From Candidatus Dormiibacterota bacterium (GTDB taxonomy: Bacteria > Chloroflexota > Dormibacteria > Aeolococcales > Bog-877), in assembly GCA_027306885.1 (NCBI GenBank), contig DAHUYV010000038.1:1-39328 (forward strand): a stretch of DNA of 39,328 bases. The letters are read 5' to 3'. Below, one piece after another: positions 1 to 8,559 of the stretch (positions are counted from its first letter, which is position 1; every line of letters starts with the position of its first letter). The notes under the pieces were generated by a model, which had not been told where the DNA came from, did no database searches, and saw nothing but the letters and a program-made list of their open reading frames with translations. The position numbers were made by a program, and so were the translations under genes.

Positions 1-1100
1 GCCAGCGCCGACTCCAGGGCGGCCATGCCCTCCATCAGCTCGGGGAGCCCCGCCGCCCCCATGTGGCCGACCCGGCCCGCGGATTCGCTCCAGGCGCCGA
101 TGCCGCCGGCGATGGACACCCCGTGCTTGGCCACCTCCAGCCGAAGCTGGGCCGGAGCCACTCCGGAGGGGAGTCCGAAGGCGGAGACCGTGTCACTGCA
201 GATCTCCTCGGCGGCAATCGGCGGCAGGCCGATCGCCCGCAGCCCGCGCCGCATGGCGATCCCCATCCGGCGGTGACGCCGGAAGCGGGCCTGCCAGCCC
301 TCGGCGACGGCCAGCTGCAGGGCGGCCCCGGCCGCGATCACGAGGTTCGTGGGCAGGGTGGCGAAATACCTGGCCACCGGATCTCGCATCGGACCCTCCC
401 AGCGCAGCCAGTCGAGGAAGTAGCTGCCGGACCTGCCGAGCCGGCGACGATGCTCCAGAGCCCGCTCCGAGAGCGCCAGGATGGCGAGTCCCGGAGGCGC
501 ACCCAGCGCCTTCTGGGAGGCGGTCACGACCACGTCGATCCCAAGACGCGCCATCTCGACGGGCATCCCCCCGACCCCGGCGACGGAGTCGAGCACCATG
601 AGCGCCTCGTGCCGGCGGGCGATCTCGGCGTAGGCGGCGATGGGCGCCACAACCCCGGTGGCGGTGTCCACGTGGGTGACCGTCATCACCCTGGCCCCGG
701 ACTCGGTCAGCGCCCGCTCCACCTGGTCCGGCGCGACCTGCTCACCCCACGGACAGGAGGTCTCGACCACCTCGGCCCCGAGGGTTCGTCCCAGCTCGGC
801 ATAGCGGTCCCCGAAGAACCCGTGATTGACCACGAGGAGGGTGTCCCCGGGCCGGATCAGGTTCACCAGCGCCGCCTCCAGGCCGAGGGTGCCGCTCCCG
901 GCGAGCACCAGCGCGAGCGGACCGTCCCCCGCCTCGGCCCCCACCGCCTCCAGAATCCCGCTCTGGGCGGTCCTGAGGGCGGCGGCGGTCGTCGGGCTGC
1001 TGTGGGCCTCGGTGGGCCGGGCCAGCGCCTCCAGGACCGGCTGGGGAACCGGGGTCGGGCCGGGGATCAGCAACAGCGGGGAGGTGGTCGGCTGGGTCAA
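1..1100 (-). CDS. Class V aminotransferase (alanine-glyoxylate / serine-pyruvate type), 3' end cut by window
   Basis: I translated this frame by hand, because the ORF track omits it (it runs off the window). About 366 residues are visible. The fold-type I PLP enzyme pattern is clear: an N-terminal 'IPGPTPVP' segment, a 'LVLAGSGTLGLEAAL' substrate and cofactor loop, 'VLDSVAGVGGM' with the PLP-binding Asp, and 'VVTASQKALGAPPG', where Lys197 should form the Schiff base. This is the layout of alanine-glyoxylate and serine-pyruvate aminotransferases, which interconvert small amino and keto acids in the cytosol; the exact substrate cannot be read. I chose the TTG at 1100 because AAAAGGAG lies six bases upstream. 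An in-frame ATG at 1139 would overlap the preceding carboxylase gene, which ends 19 bases away and probably shares the transcript. Confidence 0.85.
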   Translation of the reverse strand, partial: MTQPTTSPLLLIPGPTPVPQPVLEALARPTEAHSSPTTAAALRTAQSGILEAVGAEAGDGPLALVLAGSGTLGLEAALVNLIRPGDTLLVVNHGFFGDRYAELGRTLGAEVVETSCPWGEQVAPDQVERALTESGARVMTVTHVDTATGVVAPIAAYAEIARRHEALMVLDSVAGVGGMPVEMARLGIDVVVTASQKALGAPPGLAILALSERALEHRRRLGRSGSYFLDWLRWEGPMRDPVARYFATLPTNLVIAAGAALQLAVAEGWQARFRRHRRMGIAMRRGLRAIGLPPIAAEEICSDTVSAFGLPSGVAPAQLRLEVAKHGVSIAGGIGAWSESAGRVGHMGAAGLPELMEGMAALESAL

Positions 1101-1119
1101 TTGATGCTCCTTTTCGAGA

Positions 1120-2688
1120 TCAGACCGGGAATACCCCATGGTGGCGGGCAGGCATCGGCCGGCGGCGCCCGGCGGCGGTGGCCAGGCGAAGGATCAGCTC
1201 CTCGCGCAGGCCGGCAGGGTCAACGACGGCGTCCACGACCAGGTCGGACGCGAGCTTGAAGATGTCGATGTCGGCCGCGTACTCGGCGCGCAACCCGTCC
1301 ACGTAGGCGCTGCGCTCCTCCTCGGGCAGCTCGGCGATCCGGTTGGCGTACACGGCGTTGACCGCGGCTTCGGGCCCCATCACGGCGATCTCCGCCGTGG
1401 GCAGGGCGAGGGTGGCCTCGGGCTCGAACCCCGGACCGCTCATGGCGTAAAGCCCCGCTCCGTACGCCTTGCGCAGCACGACGCAGTAGCGGGCCACCGT
1501 GGCCGAGCTCAGCGCGGCGATCATCTTGGCCCCATGACGGATGATCCCCTCTCGCTCCACCGCCGATCCGATCATGAAGCCGGGAACGTCGGCGAGGAAT
1601 ATCAGGGGCAGGTTGAAGGCGTCGCAGAGGCTGATGAAGCGCGCCGCCTTGTCCGCAGAGTCCACGAACAGCACGCCGCCCTGGTGGACCGGCTGGGATG
1701 CCACCACCCCCACGGCCCGCCCGCCGAGGCGGGCGAACCCGCAAACCACCTCCTTGGCGTACAGCGGCTTGAGTTCGAAGAACGAGTCGGCGTCGAAGAG
1801 CGCCTCCAGGACCGCGTGCACGTCGTAGCCGCGAGCCGCCTCGGCGGGGAGCAGGTCTCCGATGTCGGTCGCCCGGGCCGGCTGGCGCGGGGAGGTGGTC
1901 GGGGGGTCCTGGGCCCAGCTGGGCGGCAGGTAACTGAGATAGCGGCGCAGCGCGGCAATCGCCTCCGGTTCGTCGGCGCAGAGCAGGTCGCCGCAGCCGG
2001 AGACGCTGCAGTGCATCCGGGCGCCGCCCATCTCCTCCAGGGAGACTCGCTCTCCCACCACCTCCTGGGCCATGCGCGGGGAGCCCAGGTACATCGAGGC
2101 ATTGCCCTCGACCATGAAGACCACATCGCAGAAGGCCGGGATGTAGGCCCCCCCCGCGGCGCTGGGTCCGAGGAGGACGCAGGGCTGCGGGACCTGGCCG
2201 CTGAGGCGCACCTGGTTGTGGAAGATCCGCCCCGCGTGGCGGCGCCCGGGGAACATCTCCAGCTGGTCGGTGATCCGGGCCCCGGCCGAGTCCACCAGAT
2301 AGCAGAGCGGCAGCTGCAGGTGCTCGGCCCGCTCCTGGATGCGCAGGATCTTCTCCACCGTGCGCGGGCCCCAGGAGCCCGCCTTCACCGTGGGATCGTT
2401 GGCCATGACACAGACCCGTCGTCCCTGAACCACCCCGATCCCGGTCACCACCCCGTCGGCGCCCATCTCCTCGGCGGCCTCGGTGTTGGCGAGCAACCCG
2501 TCCTCGACGAACGGGGTGTGGGGGTCGAAGAGCAGGCGGAGGCGTTCCCGAACCGGCAGCTTCCGCTGCCCCGCCAGCCGCTCCCGGTGGCGGGCGGGGC
2601 CGCCCAGCCGAGCCGCCTCCTCGCGGCGCGCCAGCTCGCCCCGCCGTTCCGCCCCCCGAGGGTGGCTGGGCCGGGCGGTGCTGGACAT
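1120..2688 (-). CDS. Acyl-CoA carboxylase carboxyltransferase (beta) subunit
   Basis: A 522-residue biotin-dependent carboxyltransferase of the PccB/MccB/AccD family. It transfers carboxylate from carboxybiotin to an acyl-CoA. Both crotonase-fold halves are present. The N-terminal half carries 'SAGARITDQ' and the oxyanion glycine segment 'GPSAAGGAYIPAFCD', followed by 'GGARMHCSVSG'. The C-terminal half carries 'FLADVPGFMIGSAVEREGI' and a second glycine-rich 'KAYGAGLYAMSGPGF'. The spacing resembles methylcrotonyl- or general acyl-CoA carboxylases more than acetyl-CoA-specific AccD, but I cannot fix the substrate. No biotin carboxylase partner is in the window. The ORF is open 29 codons further upstream; I start at the ATG at 2688 because a TATACT -10 box lies ten bases before it. 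Confidence 0.88.
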   Translation of the reverse strand: MSSTARPSHPRGAERRGELARREEAARLGGPARHRERLAGQRKLPVRERLRLLFDPHTPFVEDGLLANTEAAEEMGADGVVTGIGVVQGRRVCVMANDPTVKAGSWGPRTVEKILRIQERAEHLQLPLCYLVDSAGARITDQLEMFPGRRHAGRIFHNQVRLSGQVPQPCVLLGPSAAGGAYIPAFCDVVFMVEGNASMYLGSPRMAQEVVGERVSLEEMGGARMHCSVSGCGDLLCADEPEAIAALRRYLSYLPPSWAQDPPTTSPRQPARATDIGDLLPAEAARGYDVHAVLEALFDADSFFELKPLYAKEVVCGFARLGGRAVGVVASQPVHQGGVLFVDSADKAARFISLCDAFNLPLIFLADVPGFMIGSAVEREGIIRHGAKMIAALSSATVARYCVVLRKAYGAGLYAMSGPGFEPEATLALPTAEIAVMGPEAAVNAVYANRIAELPEEERSAYVDGLRAEYAADIDIFKLASDLVVDAVVDPAGLREELILRLATAAGRRRPMPARHHGVFPV

Positions 2689-2698
2689 CTCTCGGCCG

Positions 2699-2704
2699 AG
2701 TATA
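2699..2704 (-). promoter_or_regulatory. -10 box of the acyl-CoA carboxylase gene
   Basis: TATACT on the minus strand ends ten bases before the ATG at 2688, so transcription would begin only a few bases before the start codon. No good -35 is visible. It sits back to back with the rnhB -10 box. Confidence 0.5.
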
Positions 2705-2770
2705 GGGACCGCCCTCAGTTCAGCGAGGGGTCGACCTGAGCCGGCCGGCGACCGGCGAGGGCGCAGCCGG

Positions 2771-2776
2771 TACATT
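2771..2776 (+). promoter_or_regulatory. -10 box of rnhB
   Basis: TACATT ends seven bases before the GTG at 2784. This predicts a leaderless or nearly leaderless rnhB mRNA and supports the GTG over the upstream TTG at 2775, which would lie inside the promoter. Confidence 0.5.
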
Positions 2777-2783
2777 GGCCCCC

Positions 2784-3377
2784 GTGAGAGCGGCTGCGGA
2801 GACGGTGGGCGATCAGGACCCCGACTGCTGCGGGATCGACGAGGTGGGCCGAGGCGCTCTCGCGGGTCCCTTGGTGGCCGCGGCGGTCGTCCTGCGGGAC
2901 GGTTTCCGGAATCCCCTGCTCCGGGACAGCAAGCTGCTGTCGCCGGCCCAGCGGGAGCGGGTCGAGCCGGCCATCCGGGAGGCGGCCGTTGTCCTGGAGG
3001 TGGTTGCGGTGCCCCCTGGGCTCATCGACCGACACGGGGTGGGGTGGGCCAACCGGTGGGCCTTCGAGCAGCTGATGGAGCTGGTGTCGGCTCCGCTCTT
3101 CCTCCTCGACGGCAACCTCCGCCTCAGCTCCGCCAAGCCCCACCGCTGTCTGGTGGGCGGTGACGCGCTGGTGCCGGCGATCTCGGCCGCCTCGATCGTG
3201 GCCAAGGTCTACCGGGACCGGCTGATGAAGGCGCTCCACCCCGAATACCCCGCCTACGGCTGGGAGCGCAACAAGGGGTACGGGAGCCAGGAGCACCGCG
3301 AGGCGCTTCTCTCCCTCGGGCCGACGCCGCACCACCGCCGCAGCTTCCTTCACCTGGAACCCGGACTGCTCTTCTGA
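2784..3377 (+). CDS. rnhB: Ribonuclease HII
   Basis: RNase HII cleaves the RNA strand of RNA/DNA hybrids and starts removal of misincorporated ribonucleotides. The hallmark 'GIDEVGRGALAGP' near the N-terminus supplies the first Asp and Glu of the metal site. 'FLLDGNLRL' supplies a further Asp, and 'AASIVAKVYRDRLM' is the usual substrate-recognition and catalytic helix. The C-terminal 'HHRRSF' is also typical. The product has 197 residues from the GTG at 2784, a normal size for the family. The track start at 2775 is a TTG that overlaps the -10 box. The gene stands alone, divergent from the carboxylase gene and convergent with the MBL gene seven bases beyond its stop. Confidence 0.93.
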   Translation: MRAAAETVGDQDPDCCGIDEVGRGALAGPLVAAAVVLRDGFRNPLLRDSKLLSPAQRERVEPAIREAAVVLEVVAVPPGLIDRHGVGWANRWAFEQLMELVSAPLFLLDGNLRLSSAKPHRCLVGGDALVPAISAASIVAKVYRDRLMKALHPEYPAYGWERNKGYGSQEHREALLSLGPTPHHRRSFLHLEPGLLF

Positions 3378-3384
3378 GTCCGCC

Positions 3385-4014
3385 CTACCAGCCGCGGGCC
3401 CGCCAGGCCCCGAGGAACGGCCGCTCCTGCCCGATGGTGGTGGAATCGCCATGCCCGGGGAAGACCACGGTCTCGGGCGGAAGGGGGAACAGCCGGGACT
3501 CGATGCTGTCGAGGATGGTGGCGAAGTCCCCCTGGGGCGGTCGGGTGGAGCCCGGCCCTCCGGGGAAGAGGGTGTCGCCGGTGAACACCACCCCTTCGGC
3601 CAGGAAGCAGACGCTGCCCGGGGTGTGACCCGGGGTGTGCAGCACCCGCAGGCGCCGGTGCCCGAACTCGATCCCCTCCCCGTCGCTGAGATGGTGGCCG
3701 GGAGGCGGCGGAGGGAACATCTCCAGGTCGTCGGGGTGGGCGGCGACGTAGGCCGAGGGGAAGGTGGCGCTCACCTCGGCCAGCGCCTGCCAGTGGTCCC
3801 AGTGGCCGTGGGTCTCCAGGACCGCCACCAGCTCCAGCCCATCAGCCGCCGCGATCAACTCTCCAGCGTCGTTGGCGGCGTCGATCAGCACCGCCTGCCC
3901 GGTCTCGGGGCAGGCCACCAGATAGGCGGCGTTGTCCAGCGGGCCGACGCGGCGCCGTCGGACCCAGACGTTCCCCTGCAGCTCCCAGTCAGAGCCCCCC
4001 AGCACCAGCTCCAT
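3385..4014 (-). CDS. MBL-fold metallohydrolase, glyoxalase II-like
   Basis: A 209-residue metallo-beta-lactamase-fold hydrolase. The metal-binding motif 'THGHWDH' (His69, His71, Asp73, His74) is intact, with further ligands His130 in 'HTPGHTPGS', Asp147 in 'FTGDTLF' and His188 in 'PGHGD'. This single-domain form resembles the hydroxyacylglutathione hydrolase (GloB-like) subgroup, which hydrolyses thioesters or related substrates through a dinuclear metal centre. There is no separate substrate-recognition domain, so glyoxalase activity is not assured. The ATG at 4014 follows a strong GGGAGGAG ribosome-binding site. A long hairpin lies between it and the upstream glycosyltransferase gene, so it may be transcribed separately. 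Confidence 0.85.
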   Translation of the reverse strand: MELVLGGSDWELQGNVWVRRRRVGPLDNAAYLVACPETGQAVLIDAANDAGELIAAADGLELVAVLETHGHWDHWQALAEVSATFPSAYVAAHPDDLEMFPPPPPGHHLSDGEGIEFGHRRLRVLHTPGHTPGSVCFLAEGVVFTGDTLFPGGPGSTRPPQGDFATILDSIESRLFPLPPETVVFPGHGDSTTIGQERPFLGAWRARGW

Positions 4015-4049
4015 CCCTCTCCTCCCGCAGCGTCAGCTCAGCGGCTCGC

Positions 4050-4090
4050 CCGATCCCCCGGGGCGGCGCGGTGACGCCCTGGGGGATCGG
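4050..4090. terminator. Long hairpin between the glycosyltransferase and MBL genes
   Basis: A perfect 10-base inverted repeat (CCGATCCCCC / GGGGGATCGG) continues, after one G-T position, into a five-base pair GGGCG/CGCCC with a nine-base loop, about 16 stacked positions in all. No T-run follows on either strand, so it is either a non-canonical terminator of the glycosyltransferase operon or a structured 5' leader for the MBL gene. Confidence 0.4.
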
Positions 4091-4137
4091 ACCCGCATCA
4101 TGATGGCAGCCGGGGCCGGCTGCCGGACGACGATCGC

Positions 4138-5448
4138 TCAAAGCGCTCCGTCCACCGGCCAGCGCACCATCTGCCGCCCCGCCAGCAGAGGCAATCGGGG
4201 CACGAGGTCGCCCGCCACCACCTCCGGCCACGTGTAGGTGGCGGCGGCGGCCCGACCGCTGCGGCGGATCGCGGGGTCCAGGGCGGGGTCCTCAAGCAGG
4301 CTGTACACGAGCCCCGAAAGCTCGGCCGGGTCGTCGGTCTGGGCCACCAGGCAGTTGTGCATGTGGCGGGCGTAGTCCTCGCCGGTGGCGCCCACCACCG
4401 CGATCCCCCCGGCGGCCATCGTCTCCAGTCCCACCAGGCCGAAGGGCTCGAATCCCGAGTTGGCCAGCACCGCCTGCGCCGAGGCGTACAGGGTGGGCAG
4501 GAGGCTCTCGGGAAGGAAGGTGGCGAGCTCCAGGATGTCCGCCTCTTTGGTCTCGGCCAGCGCCCGGGCCAGGTCGGCGGCCCTGGCGATGGGAGCCGTC
4601 CAGGTGGTGACGCGCAGACCGATCGCCTCCGCCTCCCGCATCAGCTCCCGCCCATAGGGCTCGCCGCCGCCGCGGGCCAGCATCCGCACCGGCATCCCCG
4701 CGGCACGCAGGTCAGCGAGGGCGGCGATCGCCTGCAACCACCGCTTGTCGGGGTGGAAGCGCCCGATCTTGAGCAGGACCCGGCGGTCGCCGGCCGCCGC
4801 CCGCACCCGCCGCACCGCCTCCGCCGGAGGCCGCTGCAGGGCTCGGACGGGGATGCCGTTGGGGATCACCAGGGGGTCGACGCCGCGCTGCTGGAGCAGG
4901 ACCCGCATGTACCGGCTGACCGTGGTCACAGAGGAGGTGTAGGCGAGCGCGGTCCAGTCGATGGCCTCGAACCCGAACTGGTTGTTGGCGTTCCAGACCA
5001 GCAGGCAGCGGTCGCGCTCCCCCTCCTGCCAGAGGAGGTCGGAGACCCGCCGGACCCAGCCGGCGGTGTGCCACTCCTCGAAGAGCACCACCGGGGTGCG
5101 CCCCGCGGCCAGGTGGGGCAGGGCCCAGCCCTGGACCAGTGCCCGGGGAAAGGTCGCCTCCAGATGGGCGGCCTTGACCTCCTCGCCGTCGTAGACCCCC
5201 CTCGGGTAGCGACGCGACAGCTCCTGCGCCAGCCGCTGCATCCTCACCCCGGCCCGCTCCTCGGATGCGGGAAGCCGCGGGTCACCGACAAAGAAGAGGT
5301 CGGTGGGGTAGCCGGCCGCAGCCAGGGCGGAGCTGAGGTGGGCCACCCGGACCCCCAGCCCACCGGCCTGGCTGTACTGGTCCGGCCCCTCCATGGAGAC
5401 CACCGCGAAGGCCAGGCGTGGGCCGGCACCGGGAAGCTTGCTGCTCAT
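4138..5448 (-). CDS. GT-B glycosyltransferase, family 4/5-like
   Basis: A 436-residue retaining GT-B glycosyltransferase. The N-terminal donor-side loop 'QAGGLGVRVAHLSSALAAAG' resembles the glycine-rich segment of glycogen/starch synthases and GT4 enzymes. 'VTTVSRYMRVLL' followed by 'VIPNGIPV' is the usual interdomain region, and 'FEPFGLVGLETMAAG' contains the E-x7-E motif that binds the nucleotide sugar. It therefore most likely moves a hexose from an NDP- or ADP-sugar to a glycan or lipid acceptor in the cytoplasm. The ORF is open far upstream, but the ATG at 5448 forms an ATGA overlap with the amidohydrolase stop. It is the last gene of the operon. Confidence 0.85.
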   Translation of the reverse strand: MSSKLPGAGPRLAFAVVSMEGPDQYSQAGGLGVRVAHLSSALAAAGYPTDLFFVGDPRLPASEERAGVRMQRLAQELSRRYPRGVYDGEEVKAAHLEATFPRALVQGWALPHLAAGRTPVVLFEEWHTAGWVRRVSDLLWQEGERDRCLLVWNANNQFGFEAIDWTALAYTSSVTTVSRYMRVLLQQRGVDPLVIPNGIPVRALQRPPAEAVRRVRAAAGDRRVLLKIGRFHPDKRWLQAIAALADLRAAGMPVRMLARGGGEPYGRELMREAEAIGLRVTTWTAPIARAADLARALAETKEADILELATFLPESLLPTLYASAQAVLANSGFEPFGLVGLETMAAGGIAVVGATGEDYARHMHNCLVAQTDDPAELSGLVYSLLEDPALDPAIRRSGRAAAATYTWPEVVAGDLVPRLPLLAGRQMVRWPVDGAL

Positions 5449-6281
5449 CCCCAAGCCCACGCCGCGGTCGCCTTCTCCAACCACAGGTCGCCGGCCCCCT
5501 CGCTGATCGGATCCAGATACGGACGGTACCGCTCGGAGCGAAGGAGAGGAAAGTCGGTGCCCAGGACCAGCCGGTCCCGCCCGACAAGGGCCGCCACCTC
5601 CTCCAGCACCCTGTGACCGTAAAGGTATGGGAGGGCCGCGGTGTCGAACCAGACCTGGCGGCAGACCCGGGCGACCTCGGGCATGTGCGCGTAGAGGGGC
5701 AGTCCCCCTCCCAGGTGGGCCAGGCAGAGGCGAAGTTCTCCCGACTCCGCCAGCATCGGCTCCAGCAACCGCCACAGCCGGTCCGGGGTGGCCAGCCCCT
5801 TCCCCGGGTACTGGTGGCCCACCGGCTCACTGGCATGGAGCAGCACCGGCCACCCCATCTCCGCGCAGGAGAGGATGGTGGCACGCAGAGCGCCCGACCA
5901 CTCCAGTTCAAACCTCTGCCCGTCGCAGTTGATCTCACCGAGGCCGGCCAGCCCCAGGGAGCGGCAGCGCTCCAGCTCCGCCGTCGCCCCGGCGTCACCG
6001 GGGTTGACCACGGCGAAGCCCGTCAGCCGATCCGGGGCCCTGCCCGCCTCCTCCGCCACATGGTCGTTGACCTCGGCCAGCAGGCCCGGGTCGGCGAAGG
6101 GCCAGCCGAAGACGACAGCCCTGCCGCCACCGGCCCGGTCCAGCTCCGCCACCACGTCCGCGGCCGCGGCGAAGCGGGGCGCTGCGCCCTGGTGGCAGGC
6201 GGCGAACCAGGGGTCACGCCAGGCGGCGGAGCCGGGTGCCCGGAGCCATTCCGGAACCAGGTGAGTGTGCCCGTCGATCAC
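5445..6281 (-). CDS. Metal-dependent amidohydrolase (amidohydrolase_2 / COG2159 type)
   Basis: A 278-residue TIM-barrel amidohydrolase. The N-terminal 'DGHTHLVPE' gives the HxH metal pair (His5, His7). 'VLLHASEPVGH' and 'LCLAHLGGGLPLY' supply later barrel histidines, and 'VLGTDFPLL' supplies the catalytic Asp at the end of the last strand. These enzymes hydrolyse or decarboxylate small cyclic or aromatic acids; the substrate is not predictable. The start is the GTG at 6281, 19 bases after the membrane-protein stop, and the stop overlaps the glycosyltransferase start by four bases. Its place between glycosyltransferases is unexpected and may reflect only operon packing. Confidence 0.78.
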   Translation of the reverse strand: MIDGHTHLVPEWLRAPGSAAWRDPWFAACHQGAAPRFAAAADVVAELDRAGGGRAVVFGWPFADPGLLAEVNDHVAEEAGRAPDRLTGFAVVNPGDAGATAELERCRSLGLAGLGEINCDGQRFELEWSGALRATILSCAEMGWPVLLHASEPVGHQYPGKGLATPDRLWRLLEPMLAESGELRLCLAHLGGGLPLYAHMPEVARVCRQVWFDTAALPYLYGHRVLEEVAALVGRDRLVLGTDFPLLRSERYRPYLDPISEGAGDLWLEKATAAWAWG

Positions 6282-6300
6282 CGCCAGCGGTGCCCCTGGC

Positions 6301-8559
6301 TCATCCCCGGAGTATGGGCCGGCCGGAGGGGACGGCGGAAGTCGGCGCCCAGAGGCTGGTCACCTTGAAGATCACGTACAGCGGGGTCCGGACCACCACC
6401 GGCAGGCGCTGGGACTGGTACCAGGCGAGGTTCACCTGCAGCTGGTTGTAATTGCCCGGCTCGAACTCCACGTAGCTCACCCGGTAGCGGCGGAGCAACG
6501 TCCCCACCTGGCACGGGAGGTCCCCGGTGCAGCCCGCGTACATCGTCTGGACGGCTCGGTATCGCTCGGCCAGCGGTTGGCCGTAGCTCCAAAGCCAGCC
6601 GTAGTACCCCAGGACCACGGTGCGGCCGGCGAGGGTGGTGACCGGATCATTGGGCTGGCCCTCGGTCAGGAAGACCGCACCGGGCGCGGTCCTCTCCCGC
6701 ACCGCGCGCCCGACCGCCGCCTCCTGGCTGCCGGCCAGGGTCGCCGTGGCTCCCGAAGGTGGCGTTTGGAGCACGTCGCTGAGGCCGGTTATGGAGGCGA
6801 TCTGGGTGAGAACTCCACTGAGCATGAGGGTCACGACCGCTGCCCCGGCCAGGACCGAGAGCACCCGGCGGCGCGGCCCGGCGGTCAGCAGCCAGGCGAC
6901 CGGGATCGCCGCCCCCAGATACCAGTAGCTGAGCAGCTTGGTGTTGTCCCAGTTCCAGGGCTGGGTCACCACGACGTTGCCGATCGCGAACGCCAGCCAG
7001 GCGGGGGCCCAGAACGCCATCAGGCGCAGCCGGCGCAGCCGGGTCCCCAACCGGCCCGGAAGCACCGCCAGAGCCGCCGCCAGCAGCGCCAGAAGGGTGA
7101 AGGCACCGGTGTTGGAGATCCAGAAGCCCGCCAGCCCGCCGTAGAAGGAGGGCTGGGAGAGCGTGTGGCCCACGTAGGCGAGGGCCTCCAGTGGGGAGGT
7201 CCCGGCGAGGAAGAGAGCCGAGCAGTTCGCCCCAGCCCGGTATTGGGCCGCGGTACAGGCCACGGTGGCATGCGAGAGCCAGCCGAGGTCCAGCGCCGGG
7301 AACAGGTTGGGCCCGAGGGGTCCGGTGCTGGAGCCGTGCGGTCCGGAGACGACGAACCAGAGCTGGGGCAGCCCGAGGACGGCCGCGGGGACCGCGAACC
7401 GGGCCAGCCCGGGCCACCAGCCTCGCCGCCCGGTCCACCACAGCCCGCTCAGCCCGGCGAACAGGTACCCGATGGGATTGAAGAAGGGCAGCAGGGCGAC
7501 CACGACCCCGGCGCCCAGCGCCAGCACCCGGCGTCGGCGCCGCACCGCCTCCCAGAGGAGGATCAGTCCGAGGGACACCAGCCCCATGCCGTAGGCGAAG
7601 TCCCGCTGGGGCAGCCAGTAGACCACCAGGGGTGCGTACCACTGCAGGTCCGGAAGCGGTGGCTTGGCCTGGTCCTGGCCGTCGTAGTAGCGGGGCAGGT
7701 GGGCCAGCTGAGTGGGGATGTGGCCGAGAAACCCGGCGACCGCTCCCGGAGTGGATTGGCTGAGGTGGGTGCAGGCGGCCGCGTCGAAGCCCGGCTGGGC
7801 GTTCCCCAGCTGCTGGCAGCCGTCCCCGTAGGCCCCGACGAACCCCAGGCCGCCACCGAAGAGCACCAGCGCCAGAGCCAGGGACGCGGCGGCGGGTCGG
7901 CGGGTGACCCGGAGGCCGAGATGGAAGATCAGCATCATGGCCGACCAGCCGACCACGAACGAGGGCATGTCCAGCGCCCCGGCGAGGTTCTGCCCCAGAG
8001 CCTCCAGCAGCGCGGGCTGGAAGTCGACCAGGAACGGGTAGCGGAGGGCGGTGCCGGCCTCCAGGCTGTCGGTGGGCGGGAGGTTGTGGCCGAGGAGAAA
8101 GCTCTGGACGTAGCTGGTGTGCACCCCCCAGTCGCCCCAGACGTTGGCCGCCGCCGTCAGGCCACCCCCCACGGTGGCCTGGAGGGCATGGCTGAACAGG
8201 TACCAGCTGAGCAGTCCGGTGACGGCGGCCACCGCCACCGACCAGCGGGACCGGGGGAGGGCCGCCCATCGGGCGACGGCCGCACCGGCGTTCTGGGGCA
8301 GCAGCCTCCGGCCGCGCCTTGCTGGCAACGCCAGCGTTGCCGCTGCCAGCAAGGCGGGAGGGAGGAGCGCCGCCAGCGGCCCCACGCCAACCGCCAAAGC
8401 CAGCGCGAAGCTGAGCAGAGTGGAGGCCACCAGCCCCACCACCGCAGCGGCGGCCAGCCGCTCGGTCGGCTCCCAGCGCAGCGGCAAAAGGGAGATCAGC
8501 CCGGTGCCCGCGGCCACCACCAGCAACCAGTAGGTGGCAACGCCGGGCCACCCGGTCAA
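6301..8559 (-). CDS. Very large multi-pass membrane protein, GT-C glycosyltransferase-like
   Basis: About 752 residues with many hydrophobic segments spread through the first 560 and a soluble C-terminal part. The first long extracytoplasmic loop contains 'WGDWGVHTSYV', an acidic/His motif placed as in GT-C enzymes, which use polyprenyl-phosphate sugars. I do not recognise a named family. The C-terminal portion ('SGATATLAGSQEAAVG' onward) looks like an extracellular domain. Its position directly after a GT39 mannosyltransferase supports a role in envelope glycosylation. I place the start at the TTG at 8559 because it makes a TTGA overlap with the preceding stop, as at other junctions here; a TTG at 8565 is the alternative. 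A 12-bp inverted repeat lies inside the gene. Confidence 0.7.
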   Translation of the reverse strand: MTGWPGVATYWLLVVAAGTGLISLLPLRWEPTERLAAAAVVGLVASTLLSFALALAVGVGPLAALLPPALLAAATLALPARRGRRLLPQNAGAAVARWAALPRSRWSVAVAAVTGLLSWYLFSHALQATVGGGLTAAANVWGDWGVHTSYVQSFLLGHNLPPTDSLEAGTALRYPFLVDFQPALLEALGQNLAGALDMPSFVVGWSAMMLIFHLGLRVTRRPAAASLALALVLFGGGLGFVGAYGDGCQQLGNAQPGFDAAACTHLSQSTPGAVAGFLGHIPTQLAHLPRYYDGQDQAKPPLPDLQWYAPLVVYWLPQRDFAYGMGLVSLGLILLWEAVRRRRRVLALGAGVVVALLPFFNPIGYLFAGLSGLWWTGRRGWWPGLARFAVPAAVLGLPQLWFVVSGPHGSSTGPLGPNLFPALDLGWLSHATVACTAAQYRAGANCSALFLAGTSPLEALAYVGHTLSQPSFYGGLAGFWISNTGAFTLLALLAAALAVLPGRLGTRLRRLRLMAFWAPAWLAFAIGNVVVTQPWNWDNTKLLSYWYLGAAIPVAWLLTAGPRRRVLSVLAGAAVVTLMLSGVLTQIASITGLSDVLQTPPSGATATLAGSQEAAVGRAVRERTAPGAVFLTEGQPNDPVTTLAGRTVVLGYYGWLWSYGQPLAERYRAVQTMYAGCTGDLPCQVGTLLRRYRVSYVEFEPGNYNQLQVNLAWYQSQRLPVVVRTPLYVIFKVTSLWAPTSAVPSGRPILRG
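8315..8356. repeat. 12-bp perfect inverted repeat inside a coding region
   Basis: CGCCTTGCTGGC at 8315-8326 is the exact reverse complement of GCCAGCAAGGCG at 8345-8356. The 18-base loop contains a second palindrome, AACGCCAGCGTT. The structure lies inside the large GT-C-like gene without breaking its frame. Confidence 0.6.

Noticed and set aside
1138-2739. 533-aa plus-strand ORF opposite the carboxyltransferase gene
   Set aside because: Shadow frame; the minus strand has unmistakable carboxyltransferase motifs.
4138-5775. N-terminal extension of the GT4 enzyme to 545 aa
   Set aside because: The extra ~109 residues are antisense-like Gly/Pro/Arg-rich sequence inside the amidohydrolase gene. 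The ATGA junction at 5448 gives the correct start.
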